Assembly (NCBI GenBank): GCA_964469525.1
Contig: CAYXYU010000012.1
Span: 1-54,077, forward strand
Source: JABDCD01 sp964469525
GTDB lineage: Bacteria; Pseudomonadota; Alphaproteobacteria; Rickettsiales; SXRF01
DNA: 54,077 nt
Reading direction: 5' to 3'
Position numbers and translations under genes: made by a program. Below the pieces are notes generated by a model, which was not told the DNA's origin, made no database searches, and worked only from the letters and a program-made list of their open reading frames with translations. This document shows positions 35,667 to 44,085 of this stretch, piece by piece. The stretch's first letter is position 1. Each line of letters opens with the position of its first letter.

Positions 35667-36698
35667 ATGACATCAGCGCTCAGCATTCAGCACTCACAAC
35701 TCAACTCTCTCTGGTCCCGCGGCACCGAGTTCCTCGGCTGCAGATATGCCATCATGGGCGGGGCGATGAGCTGGGTCAGCGAGCGGCACCTGGTGGCGGC
35801 GCTCAGCAATGCCGGTGCGTTCGGCGTGATCGCCTGCAGTTCGATGTCGCCGGAGCTTCTGGAGAAGGAAATCATCGAGACGCGGAAGCTCACAGATAAG
35901 CCCTTCGGCGTCAACCTCATCATCATGCACCCGCAGATGGATGCGCTGATCGAAGTGTGCAAACGCCAGAACGTGTCGCATATGGTGCTGGCGGGCGGTA
36001 TTCCCGGCGGTGGGTGGATCAGGACGATCAAGGATTATGGCGGCAAGGTGATGGGGTTTGCGCCGTCGGCCATCATCGGGCGCAAGCTGGTGCGGCTCGG
36101 CGTCGATGCGCTGGTTATCGAGGGGATGGAGGCGGGCGGCCATATTGGCCCGGTCTCGACCTCTGTTCTGGCGCAGGAGATATTGCCGCAGATCAGGGAC
36201 GTGCCGGTATTCATTGCCGGCGGCATCGGCCGCGGCGAGGCCATCGTTGCCTATCTTGAAATGGGCGCCTCCGGCGTGCAGCTCGGCACGCGCTTCGTCT
36301 GCGCCTCTGAGTCCATCGCGCATGCGAAATTCAAGGAAGCCTTCATCCGCGCTTCCTCGCGCGACGCGCAGCCTTCGGTGCAGGTCGATCCCGATTTCCC
36401 CGTCATCCCGGTGCGCGCGCTGGTCAACAAGGCGACCGACCTGTTCACCCGCACGCAGCATGAGGTGATCGCCCAGTTCCGAAAAGGCGAGCTGGACAAA
36501 AAAGAAGCGCAGCTCAAGATCGAGCATTTCTGGGCCGGGGCGCTGCGCCGCGCCGTCATCGACGGCGATGTCGAGAATGGTTCCGTCATGGCCGGGCAAA
36601 GCGTCGGCATGGTCGATAAAATCCAGCCCTGCCAGGAGGTCATCGATGAACTGATCCAGCAGGCGGAGGCGTTTATTACGCAGCGTAATGCCGCATAA
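35667..36698 (+). CDS. Nitronate monooxygenase / FMN-binding 2-nitropropane dioxygenase family
   Basis: This is a TIM-barrel FMN enzyme of 343 residues. Recognisable parts are YAIMGGAMSWVSERHLVAAL (near 28), GAFGVIACSS, VIEGMEAGGHIG (the catalytic His-containing loop, H near 155), PVFIAGGIGRGEA, and GASGVQLGTRFVCASES. It could be an enoyl-ACP reductase FabK-like relative; the AGGHxG motif fits both. The N-terminal MTSALSIQHSQLNSL is encoded by a heptamer repeat (35673-35707), so the original start may have been further in; no Shine-Dalgarno sequence precedes the ATG. Confidence 0.9.
   Translation: MTSALSIQHSQLNSLWSRGTEFLGCRYAIMGGAMSWVSERHLVAALSNAGAFGVIACSSMSPELLEKEIIETRKLTDKPFGVNLIIMHPQMDALIEVCKRQNVSHMVLAGGIPGGGWIRTIKDYGGKVMGFAPSAIIGRKLVRLGVDALVIEGMEAGGHIGPVSTSVLAQEILPQIRDVPVFIAGGIGRGEAIVAYLEMGASGVQLGTRFVCASESIAHAKFKEAFIRASSRDAQPSVQVDPDFPVIPVRALVNKATDLFTRTQHEVIAQFRKGELDKKEAQLKIEHFWAGALRRAVIDGDVENGSVMAGQSVGMVDKIQPCQEVIDELIQQAEAFITQRNAA
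35673..35707 (+). repeat. Heptamer tandem repeat at the start of the nitronate monooxygenase gene
   Basis: Five consecutive 7-mers of the type TCAGCGC / TCAGCAT, the last two degenerate, lie within the first codons of the gene. A mirrored partner arm is not evident here, unlike the other loci. Confidence 0.75.
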
Positions 36699-36810
36699 CA
36701 TTGATTAATAAAAAAAATTTTTGTCATCAATTCTTCATATATCTTCGATGGTCGCAAGGGGCTAGTTAAGATAGGTTAATAACCCCATTAACTGTGCTGG
36801 AGAATGTAAT

Positions 36811-37200
36811 ATGAGCAAAGACAAATTCGTCCATTTCGAAGGTGCCGCCGATTTTAAAAAACGTTTCGAAACGCTGGGTGAGATACAGAATTTAGCGATG
36901 AAACTGCGTTTCAATGAACGCCCTCTTGAGGCGGCTAAGGTAGATGCGATATATGAAGCGCTCGGCAAGAAAATGGCTGATCCGGGACTTGGTGACCAAA
37001 TTGCTGACGCCATTCAGAGCCTGGCCAAAGCATCCGAGGCCGGAAAACTGGATGAGGCACTCAATCTGGCATTAGAACTAGAGAAGAAGAGTATGGGTGC
37101 TCATTCGGGACGCATAGCAAGTGAGCAGGCAAAAAAATCTGCAAGATTACTTACTGGCGAGTCCGATGGATCTGGTCCTGACCGCAGCATTGGTGCTTGA
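36811..37200 (+). CDS. Orphan helical protein
   Basis: This is an unrecognised 129-residue soluble protein. It is helical, with two or three helices rich in Lys, Glu, Ala and Leu (FETLGEIQNLAMKLRF; DEALNLALELEKKS) and a Gly/Ser-rich tail ending DRSIGA. There is no signal or membrane segment. GGAG about 8 bases before the ATG supports the start. It lies alone between the monooxygenase gene and ptsP, in a lower G+C patch (about 46%), with an AT-rich upstream region holding TTAA-N6-TTAA (36766-36779). Confidence 0.65.
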   Translation: MSKDKFVHFEGAADFKKRFETLGEIQNLAMKLRFNERPLEAAKVDAIYEALGKKMADPGLGDQIADAIQSLAKASEAGKLDEALNLALELEKKSMGAHSGRIASEQAKKSARLLTGESDGSGPDRSIGA

Positions 37201-37272
37201 AGCTATATCAAGACCTTGCTATTTCAGCTTCAGCGGCTAATTTATCGGTATGAAATATAAGCCGATCTTTTC

Positions 37273-39540
37273 GTGCCGCGTATAAAGAAAACCCGCGTCC
37301 AGACCTCTTCCCCGCTGCTGCTGCTGCGGCAGATACGCGACGTCATGGCGCAGGCGGCGGGCGCGCAGAAGCGGCTCGACCAGGTGGCGAGAATTATCGC
37401 CGATGGCTTTGCGTCGGATGTCTGCTCGGTCTATCTGTTGCGCGCCGGCGACATATTGGAATTGTTCGCCAGCAAAGGCTTGAAACCTGCTTCGGTACAT
37501 ATGACGCGGCTCGCGGTTGGGCAGGGGCTGGTCGGCCATATCGCCTCCACTGCCGAGCCGGTCAACCTCGCCGACGCCGACACGCACCCCAAGTTCGAGT
37601 ACCGGCCGGAAACCGGCGAGGAGATGTACAAGTCCTTTGTCGGGGTGCCGATTTTGCAGGGCGGCAAGGTAATCGGCGTGCTGGTGGTGCAGGGCAAGGA
37701 GGCGAGGGCCTACACGCCGGAGCAGGTCGAGGTGCTGCAGACGGTGGCGATGGTGCTTTCGGAGCTTGCCATCTCCGGCCAGCTGGTCGACGTGCAGGAA
37801 ATCAAGACGGCCACCGGCGGGCTGATGACGCAGCAGCTGACCGGCGTGCGTCTCGCGCCCGGCATTGCCAAGGCGGTGGCGGTGCTGCACCAGCCGCAGC
37901 TGGTGATTACCCAATATGTCTCAAGCGACCCGGCAGCCGAGCGTGAGCGGTTCGAGAAGGCGCTGCGCAGCCTGCAGGAATCTTTCGACCGTTACATCCA
38001 GTCGGCGGGCCTCGATGCCGATGACGAGCAGCGCCAGATCATCGAAACCTACCTGTTGTTCACGCAGGACCGCGGCTGGATCGCCCGCATCCATGAGGCG
38101 CTCGAATCCGGCCTTACCGCCGAGGCTGCCGTGCGCAAGGTGCAGGAAGAGCTGCGCGCGAAAATGGGCCAGCTGGGGAGCGCCTATATCAAGGAGCGCA
38201 TCCAGGATCTCGAAGACCTTTCGAACCACCTGTTGCAGGCGCTGCTCGGCAAGGAGATTGTGCCGAAAGTAGCGGATCTGCCGGAAAGCTTCATCGTGGT
38301 GGCTCGCAATCTCGGTCCGGCGGAGCTGCTGGATTACGACCACACGCGCCTCAAAGGCCTGATACTGGAAGAAGGCTCGACCACTTCGCACACGGCGGTC
38401 ATCGCCCGCGCCATGGACATCCCGGCGCTGGCCAAGGTGGCCGACGCGACGAGCATTATCCAGCCGGGCGACCCGGTGATTCTCGACGCGGAGGGGCGCA
38501 ACGTCTATGTCCGCCCGAGCGATCAGGTCGAGCAGGCGATGGGCAAGTATATTGAGCATTACGCGGCGCAGGCGAAGGAATATGAGGGCCTGCGCGACCT
38601 GCAGGCGGTGACGAAGGACGGGGTGCGCATCTCGCTCAACGTCAATGCCGGGCTATTCGTCGATACGGCGAGCGTGGCGCAGGTCGGGGTGGATGGCATC
38701 GGCCTCTACCGTACGGAGCTTCCCTACATGACCTCGCTCAATTTCCCCGACGTCGAAACCCAGCGCCAGCACTACGCCGCGATGTACGCGCAGCTGCCGG
38801 GCAAGCGGATCATTTTTAGGAGTTTCGATATCGGCGGCGACAAGCAGGTACCATATCTGCATGCCGGGGAAGAAGAAAACCCGGCGATGGGCTGGCGCGC
38901 CACGCGCATCGGCCTCGACCGTCCGGGGATACTCCGCACGCAATTCAGGGCGCTGATTGCGGCGGCGGCGGAAAAGCCGCTATACGTCATGTTCCCCTTC
39001 ATCGCCCAGCTGTCGGAATACAGCACCGCCCGGCACCTGTTCGAGCAGGAGCTGGATGCTGCCGAAGCTCGCCCTTTAGAGGTGAAAATAGGCATGATGA
39101 TCGAGATTCCCTCCATCCTCTGGCAGCTCGACGCAGTGATGCAGCAGGTCGATTTCGTCTCGATTGGCAGCAACGACCTGATGCAGTTCCTGTTCGCCTG
39201 CGATCGCGGCGCGCCCCACATGGCGGGGGCATACGACACGCTGTCGCCGGTGATGTTGCGCATCGTGCATGAGGTGGTGAGCAAGGCCAGCGCCCATAGC
39301 GTCGAGGCCAGCTTCTGCGGCGAAATGGCCAGGAACCCGCTCGACGCGCTGGGGCTGATCGGGGTGGGAGTGCGCACCCTGTCGGTCTCTGCCTCCGCCA
39401 TCGGGCCGCTCAAAGCCATGATTCGCAGCCTGACGCTCTCCAACCTCACGGACTATGTGCACTATTTGCTCAACTCAACCGAACCGAGCGTGCGCCAGTG
39501 GCTGGCCGCCTATGCTAGGGATCATGGAATTGTGGTATGA
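37273..39540 (+). CDS. ptsP: PtsP, enzyme I of the nitrogen phosphotransferase system
   Basis: This enzyme takes phosphate from phosphoenolpyruvate and passes it to NPr and EIIA-Ntr, a regulatory relay for nitrogen, potassium and stored carbon. The 755-residue protein has an N-terminal GAF domain (about 20-165), the EI N-terminal domain, the phospho-His motif GSTTSHTAVIARAMDIPAL with His373, and the PEP-binding TIM barrel with ASFCGEMARNPLDALGLIGVG. The start is GTG 37273. ptsH/ptsN partners are not in the window. A heptamer repeat begins four bases after its stop. Confidence 0.96.
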   Translation: MPRIKKTRVQTSSPLLLLRQIRDVMAQAAGAQKRLDQVARIIADGFASDVCSVYLLRAGDILELFASKGLKPASVHMTRLAVGQGLVGHIASTAEPVNLADADTHPKFEYRPETGEEMYKSFVGVPILQGGKVIGVLVVQGKEARAYTPEQVEVLQTVAMVLSELAISGQLVDVQEIKTATGGLMTQQLTGVRLAPGIAKAVAVLHQPQLVITQYVSSDPAAERERFEKALRSLQESFDRYIQSAGLDADDEQRQIIETYLLFTQDRGWIARIHEALESGLTAEAAVRKVQEELRAKMGQLGSAYIKERIQDLEDLSNHLLQALLGKEIVPKVADLPESFIVVARNLGPAELLDYDHTRLKGLILEEGSTTSHTAVIARAMDIPALAKVADATSIIQPGDPVILDAEGRNVYVRPSDQVEQAMGKYIEHYAAQAKEYEGLRDLQAVTKDGVRISLNVNAGLFVDTASVAQVGVDGIGLYRTELPYMTSLNFPDVETQRQHYAAMYAQLPGKRIIFRSFDIGGDKQVPYLHAGEEENPAMGWRATRIGLDRPGILRTQFRALIAAAAEKPLYVMFPFIAQLSEYSTARHLFEQELDAAEARPLEVKIGMMIEIPSILWQLDAVMQQVDFVSIGSNDLMQFLFACDRGAPHMAGAYDTLSPVMLRIVHEVVSKASAHSVEASFCGEMARNPLDALGLIGVGVRTLSVSASAIGPLKAMIRSLTLSNLTDYVHYLLNSTEPSVRQWLAAYARDHGIVV

Positions 39541-39544
39541 AACC

Positions 39545-39617
39545 GCTTAGTTTTATGACGATTGGTGCTTTAAGGTATCTTTAACTAAAAACTAAGCACT
39601 ATGCACTAAGCACTACT
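39545..39617. repeat. Heptamer mirror repeat upstream of the RodZ-like gene
   Basis: Right arm: five 7-mers from 39583 to 39617 (AACTAAA, AACTAAG and CACTAAG types). Left arm: GCTTAGTTTT (39545-39554) pairs with AAAACTAAGC (39588-39597). It ends one base before the ATG of the next gene, which therefore lacks a Shine-Dalgarno sequence. Confidence 0.78.
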
Positions 39618-39618
39618 T

Positions 39619-40209
39619 ATGGACGACTCCTACAGTGAAATAGGCACCCTCCTGCGCCTGGCGCGCGAGGAGAGAAAGCTCACCCAGGAGCAGGTCTCGC
39701 ACCTGCTGCATATCCGCCTGCGCTATGTCGAGGCGCTGGAGCAGGGGCGGCTCGGTGAGCTGCCGGGGTCGGTCTATACCAAGGGCTATCTGCAGGCCTA
39801 CGCGCTGTTTCTTGGACTGGACAAGGACGAGATTCTCCACCGTTTTGAGCAGGTGAAGGGGCAGCTGTCCCGGCGCGACTTTTACCTGCCGCAGGCCCTG
39901 GCCAAGGAGAAAACCCCGGCTTCGGTCTTCGTCTGGGGAGGGCTGGCGGCGGCGGTGGCAGTTTATCTAATCTGGCTGCTAGTCGCCCATACGCCCCGCC
40001 TGAACGTCTCGGTGGTTGACTTTTTTCCCGAGGAATCCCGACGGCAGACGCGTGTTTCCGCCGTTATTCTTAAGGATGTCGCTTGCCTTGCGCCGCAGGA
40101 CGTATTATATCCGCCCTGTACCGCAGTGGAGCCTAGGTTCAGCCTGTTACCGCTGCCGCGCCAGATGGGTTCCGTGATGGAGCTGGCCAAACTGAAACCG
40201 AACCAGTAA
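39619..40209 (+). CDS. RodZ-like helix-turn-helix membrane protein (short form)
   Basis: This 196-residue protein has the RodZ-type N-terminal HTH (about 8-75: IGTLLRLAREERKLTQEQVS, YVEALEQGRLGELPGSVYTKGYLQAYA), one membrane helix (about 108-128), and only about 65 residues after it. Full RodZ carries a longer periplasmic region with a DUF4115 domain, which is missing here. RodZ links MreB filaments to cell-wall synthesis; the HTH residues for MreB contact appear kept. Its stop is directly followed by the ispG ATG with no gap. The start follows a heptamer repeat. Confidence 0.85.
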   Translation: MDDSYSEIGTLLRLAREERKLTQEQVSHLLHIRLRYVEALEQGRLGELPGSVYTKGYLQAYALFLGLDKDEILHRFEQVKGQLSRRDFYLPQALAKEKTPASVFVWGGLAAAVAVYLIWLLVAHTPRLNVSVVDFFPEESRRQTRVSAVILKDVACLAPQDVLYPPCTAVEPRFSLLPLPRQMGSVMELAKLKPNQ

Positions 40210-41538
40210 ATGACACTGAATTCCCGCAGACATTCTTTACGGGTCCTGATCGGCCACGTACCGGTGGGAGGTAATGCGCCCGTTTTGGTACAGTCCATGA
40301 CCAACACCGATACCGCGGATGTCCCGGCGACGGTGGCGCAGGTCAAGGCATTGGCCGAAGCCGGGTCGGAGGTAGTACGCCTCACGGTCAATAATGACGA
40401 GGCTGCTCAAGCGGTGGCGGCCATTGCCGAACAATGCGATGTGCCCTTGGTCGGGGACTTCCATTATAACGGCCATACGCTGTTGAAAAACTATCCTGAG
40501 ATGGCCCGGGCGCTGGCCAAATACCGCATCAATCCCGGCAATGTCGGGTTCAGGGACAAGCAGGACGCGCAGTTCGCCATGATGATCGAAGCGGCCCTCA
40601 CGCATGGCAAGCCTATACGTATTGGCGCCAACTGGGGCAGCCTCGATCAGCAGATGCTGGCGAAGGTGATGGATGAGAACGCGCAGCTTTCCCAGCCGAA
40701 GGATGCCAATGCTGTGATGCGCGAGGCGCTGGTGCGTTCCTGCCTTGAGAGCGCGAAACGCGCCGAGGCGCTGGGCCAGCCGGCGGACCGGATTATCCTT
40801 TCCTGCAAGGTCAGCCGCGTGCCGGATTTGATCGCCGTGTACCGCGATCTGGCGGTGCGCTGTAGCTATCCGCTGCATCTGGGCCTGACCGAGGCGGGGA
40901 TGGGCAGCAAGGGCATCGTCGCTTCATCGGCCGCGCTGGCGGTGCTGTTGCAAGAGGGCATCGGCGATACCATCCGCATTTCGCTCACGCCCGAACCGAA
41001 CGGCGATCGCACGCAGGAGGTGCGCGTGGCGCAGGAATTATTGCAGAGCCTCGGCCTGCGTTCTTTTACTCCCTCGGTCACCGCCTGTCCGGGCTGCGGC
41101 CGCACCACCAGCACCACCTTCCAGGAGCTGGCCGACCGGATTCAAACCTACCTGCGCGCACAGATGCCGGTATGGAAAATGCGCTATCCCGGTGTCGAAT
41201 CCATGAATGTGGCCGTCATGGGCTGCATCGTCAACGGGCCGGGCGAGAGCAAGCACGCCGACATCGGCATCAGTTTACCCGGCACCGGCGAAACTCCGGC
41301 CGCGCCCGTATTCGTGGACGGCAAAAAAACCGTCACCCTGCGCGGCGACCGCATCGCCGAGGAATTCCAGGCGATCGTGGAGGCGTATGTGAAGGAGCGA
41401 TATGGAAATTGTCATCCCGAGCGCAGGTCGCAGGCCGAAGTCGAGGGATCGTGCCTTGCAGCAACAAAGAAAGATCCTTCGACTCCGCTGCACTCCGCTC
41501 AGGATGACAGAGGAAAAGGAAAACGCCATGTCGCCTAA
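40210..41538 (+). CDS. ispG: IspG, HMBPP synthase, with repeat-encoded C-terminal extension
   Basis: IspG converts MEcPP to HMBPP in the MEP isoprenoid pathway using a 4Fe-4S cluster. The 442-residue protein has the TIM-barrel domain from MTLNSRRHS-LRV, and the cluster ligands in TACPGCGRTT (Cys-x-x-Cys) and MGCIVNGPGE plus the catalytic Glu region. The normal protein ends near VEAYVKERY; the last about 44 residues (GNCHPERRSQAEVEG...) are coded by a palindromic repeat (41411-41508) plus about 30 bases. The extension is probably disordered and tolerated. Translation is probably coupled to the RodZ-like gene. Confidence 0.95.
   Translation: MTLNSRRHSLRVLIGHVPVGGNAPVLVQSMTNTDTADVPATVAQVKALAEAGSEVVRLTVNNDEAAQAVAAIAEQCDVPLVGDFHYNGHTLLKNYPEMARALAKYRINPGNVGFRDKQDAQFAMMIEAALTHGKPIRIGANWGSLDQQMLAKVMDENAQLSQPKDANAVMREALVRSCLESAKRAEALGQPADRIILSCKVSRVPDLIAVYRDLAVRCSYPLHLGLTEAGMGSKGIVASSAALAVLLQEGIGDTIRISLTPEPNGDRTQEVRVAQELLQSLGLRSFTPSVTACPGCGRTTSTTFQELADRIQTYLRAQMPVWKMRYPGVESMNVAVMGCIVNGPGESKHADIGISLPGTGETPAAPVFVDGKKTVTLRGDRIAEEFQAIVEAYVKERYGNCHPERRSQAEVEGSCLAATKKDPSTPLHSAQDDRGKGKRHVA
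41411..41508. repeat. Palindromic GTCATCCCGA...AGGATGAC repeat inside ispG
   Basis: It opens GTCATCCCGAGCGCAGG and closes CGCTCAGGATGAC, with internal GATC/CGACT arms. This is a repeat type common in alphaproteobacterial intergenic DNA, here read through in frame by ispG. The next element of a different subtype starts 52 bases later. Confidence 0.85.
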
Positions 41539-41549
41539 GCTCCAGCCCG
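41528..41549 (+). pseudogene. Decayed copy of the hisS start
   Basis: The 22 bases from ATG 41528 encode MSPKLQP, compared with MSQKLQP at the true hisS start (41665-41686); the last ten bases CTCCAGCCCG are identical. The frame then runs into the palindromic repeat at 41561. The ispG stop lies within it in another frame. It looks like an older version of the event seen at aspS. Confidence 0.6.
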
Positions 41550-41560
41550 ATTTTTTCTTT

Positions 41561-41650
41561 GTCATTCCCGCCCCCGCCTTCGCGGGGGTAAACTCCGGCG
41601 GAATCCATTCCTTTTATATAATGGATCCTCGGGTCAAGCCCGAGGATGAC
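41561..41650. repeat. Palindromic GTCATTCCCG...GAGGATGAC repeat upstream of hisS
   Basis: It opens GTCATTCCCGCCCCCGCC, has an inner GGATTC/GGATCC region, and closes GGGTCAAGCCCGAGGATGAC at 41650. It separates the decayed hisS start from hisS and may also serve as the ispG terminator. Confidence 0.85.
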
Positions 41651-41664
41651 AAGAGGGGGGAATA

Positions 41665-43008
41665 ATGAGTCAGAAACTCCAGCCCGTGCGCGGCACGCAT
41701 GATATTTTGCCGGAGGAATTTGAGAAATTTCAGGCGGTGATTAAGCATGCGCGAGGATTAGCCATGCTTTATGGCTTTCAGGAGATGACGACTCCGATCT
41801 TTGAGCCTACGGAAGTGTTTTCCCGTTCTTTGGGCGATACCTCGGATATCGTGCATAAAGAGATGTTCACCTTCCAGACCAAGGGCGAGGAAAGCGTAAC
41901 TTTGCGTCCGGAATTCACGGCTGGTATCGTGCGCGCCTTTATTTCCAACGGCATGCAGCAGCATTTGCCGTTGAAATTATTCTCCACTGGCCCGCTCTTC
42001 CGCTACGAGCGGCCGCAAAAAGGCCGCCAGCGCCAGTTCCATCAGGTGAATTATGAATGGCTGGGGGATGGAAGCCCGGAAGCGGACGTGGAAATCATCA
42101 TGCTCGCTGGCCAGCTTCTTTACTGGATAGCGGGGAAGGAAGGCTGCAAATTATTGATTAATACGCTGGGCGATGCGGAAAGTCGTGCCCGTTACCGCGA
42201 GGCACTGGTGAACTATCTTACTCCGTATGCTGAGGAACTGTCGGAAGACAGCCAGCGGAGGCTATCTGCAAACCCGCTGCGCATACTGGATTCTAAAAGC
42301 GTGGAGGATCAAAAGATTCTTCAAGACGCCCCTAAAATCACCAGCTATTTGAGCAATGAAGCTCAAAAACGCTTTGACCTGATATGCCGTTCGCTTAACC
42401 AGAAAACGCATATCCCGTACTTTGCGGACATTCATCCCACTCCTTCCTTGGTGCGCGGATTGGATTACTATACGGATACCGTGTTTGAATTCGTTTCCGA
42501 ATCGAGTGAAATGGGTGCGCAGAACACAGTGCTGGCGGGCGGAAGATATGATGGGTTGGTTGAGCAAATGGGCGGCAAAGCTACACCTGCTATTGGGTTT
42601 GCCGCAGGCATTGAAAGATTACTGCTACTATTAAAAGACCCGGCTAGCGCGGGGTTCGATAAAACACGCGATACCAGGATTGTGATCCTGCCTTTTGTGG
42701 AAGAGGTTGAGCCGGAATTTGTTTTTCGTGTAGCTGAACTGCTGCGGCTTATGCTTTATGATCCGCTCAAAGAAAAGCGCCCTAGACAGCAAGATTCAGT
42801 GGAAATCGCCTGGCAGGGAAACTTAAAGAAGCGTATGGAAAAAGCTGCCCAGCGGGGTGCAAGCCATGTTGTTATTCTGGGCGCGGAAGAAGTGACGCGC
42901 CCTGCCTGCGTGGTACGTAATATGGAAAAGCGGGAGCAGCGAGAGATTGCGATTGGCACGTTGAGTAACAAGGACATGCTGTCCGCTTTGTTGAATATTC
43001 CCCTGTAA
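41665..43008 (+). CDS. hisS: Histidyl-tRNA synthetase
   Basis: It charges tRNA-His. The 447-residue class II enzyme has VRGTHDILP (8-16), motif 2 with LFRYERPQKGRQRQFHQVNYEWLG, the HisA region LVRGLDYYTDTVFEF, and motif 3 AIGFAAGIERL. It is of the standard bacterial type; the C-terminal anticodon domain is present. Its G+C content (about 47-50%) is clearly lower than ispG and prfA, which hints at acquisition from elsewhere or at a relaxed composition. AGGGGGG about 6 bases before the ATG acts as ribosome binding site. It starts 14 bases after a palindromic repeat. Confidence 0.96.
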   Translation: MSQKLQPVRGTHDILPEEFEKFQAVIKHARGLAMLYGFQEMTTPIFEPTEVFSRSLGDTSDIVHKEMFTFQTKGEESVTLRPEFTAGIVRAFISNGMQQHLPLKLFSTGPLFRYERPQKGRQRQFHQVNYEWLGDGSPEADVEIIMLAGQLLYWIAGKEGCKLLINTLGDAESRARYREALVNYLTPYAEELSEDSQRRLSANPLRILDSKSVEDQKILQDAPKITSYLSNEAQKRFDLICRSLNQKTHIPYFADIHPTPSLVRGLDYYTDTVFEFVSESSEMGAQNTVLAGGRYDGLVEQMGGKATPAIGFAAGIERLLLLLKDPASAGFDKTRDTRIVILPFVEEVEPEFVFRVAELLRLMLYDPLKEKRPRQQDSVEIAWQGNLKKRMEKAAQRGASHVVILGAEEVTRPACVVRNMEKREQREIAIGTLSNKDMLSALLNIPL

Positions 43009-43011
43009 TTT

Positions 43012-44082
43012 ATGCATTTCGAAGACCGTTTAGACGCGCTGGTGCGGCGGCATGAGGAATTGAACGATACGCTGGGGGCGGGCAAGGCGAGCGGCGGAGA
43101 GTTTGCCAAACTCTCCAAGGAATATGCCGAGCTGACGCCGCTGGTGGAAACGATCCAGGCCTATCAGAAAGCCAAGACATCGCTGAAAGACCTCGAGCAG
43201 ATGGTAGCGGATCCCAAATGCGACGCCGAAATGAAAGCCATGGCCGAGGAGGAAATCTACGCGTTGCAGAAACAATTGCCCGAATTAACGCGCGGCGTGC
43301 AGCTGGCGCTGCTGCCCAAGGATGCCGCCGACGAGAAGAACGCCATCCTCGAAGTGCGCGCCGGCACGGGGGGCGATGAGGCGGCGCTGTTCGCGGCCGA
43401 TTTGTTCCGCATGTACCAGCGTTACGCGCAGCGCATGGGCTGGCGCTTCGAGATCATGTCAACCTCCGAGGGCGGCGCGGGCGGCCTCAAGGAAGCCACC
43501 GCCGAGATCAGCGGCCGCGGCGTGTTCGCCCGCATGAAATTCGAAGCCGGGGTGCACCGCGTGCAGCGCGTGCCGGATACGGAAACGCAAGGCCGCATCC
43601 ACACCTCGGCGGCCACCGTCGCCGTGCTGCCGGAGGCGGAGGAGGTGGACATCAAAATCGAGGATAAGGATCTGCGCATCGACGTGTTCCGCTCTTCAGG
43701 CCCGGGCGGCCAGTCGGTCAACACTACCGACTCGGCGGTGCGCATCGTGCATCTGCCGACCGGGCTCATCGTGCAGCAGCAGGACGAGAAATCGCAGCAT
43801 AAGAACAAGGCCAAGGCGCTCAAAGTCCTGCGCGCGCGGCTCTATGAGATGGAGCGCGAGAAGCTGGCCAATGAGCGCGCCAGCGCCCGCAAGGGCATGG
43901 TCGGCTCGGGCGACCGCAGCGAGCGCATCCGCACCTACAACTTCCCGCAAAGCCGCGTCACCGACCACCGCATCAACCTGACGCTCTACAAGATTGACGA
44001 GGTCATGAACGGCGACCTGTCGGAGTTCACCGACGCCCTGATCGCCGACGATCAGGCCAAGAAACTGGCGGAACTGAATTAA
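43012..44082 (+). CDS. prfA: Peptide chain release factor 1
   Basis: RF1 ends translation at UAA and UAG. The 356-residue protein has the N-terminal helical domain, the GGQ motif at 232-234 in SSGPGGQSVNTTDSAVRI, and the family tail (NFPQSRVTDHRINLTLYKI). The stop-recognition tripeptide region around RVPDTETQGRIHTSAATVAV holds the usual PxT-type loop (PDTETQ). It follows hisS by three bases and precedes prmC by three, the standard pair. Confidence 0.96.
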   Translation: MHFEDRLDALVRRHEELNDTLGAGKASGGEFAKLSKEYAELTPLVETIQAYQKAKTSLKDLEQMVADPKCDAEMKAMAEEEIYALQKQLPELTRGVQLALLPKDAADEKNAILEVRAGTGGDEAALFAADLFRMYQRYAQRMGWRFEIMSTSEGGAGGLKEATAEISGRGVFARMKFEAGVHRVQRVPDTETQGRIHTSAATVAVLPEAEEVDIKIEDKDLRIDVFRSSGPGGQSVNTTDSAVRIVHLPTGLIVQQQDEKSQHKNKAKALKVLRARLYEMEREKLANERASARKGMVGSGDRSERIRTYNFPQSRVTDHRINLTLYKIDEVMNGDLSEFTDALIADDQAKKLAELN

Positions 44083-44085
44083 TTT

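Noticed and set aside
41402..41665. An 87-codon frame between ispG and hisS
   Set aside because: It consists of two palindromic repeats read in one frame (a well-known kind of false gene).
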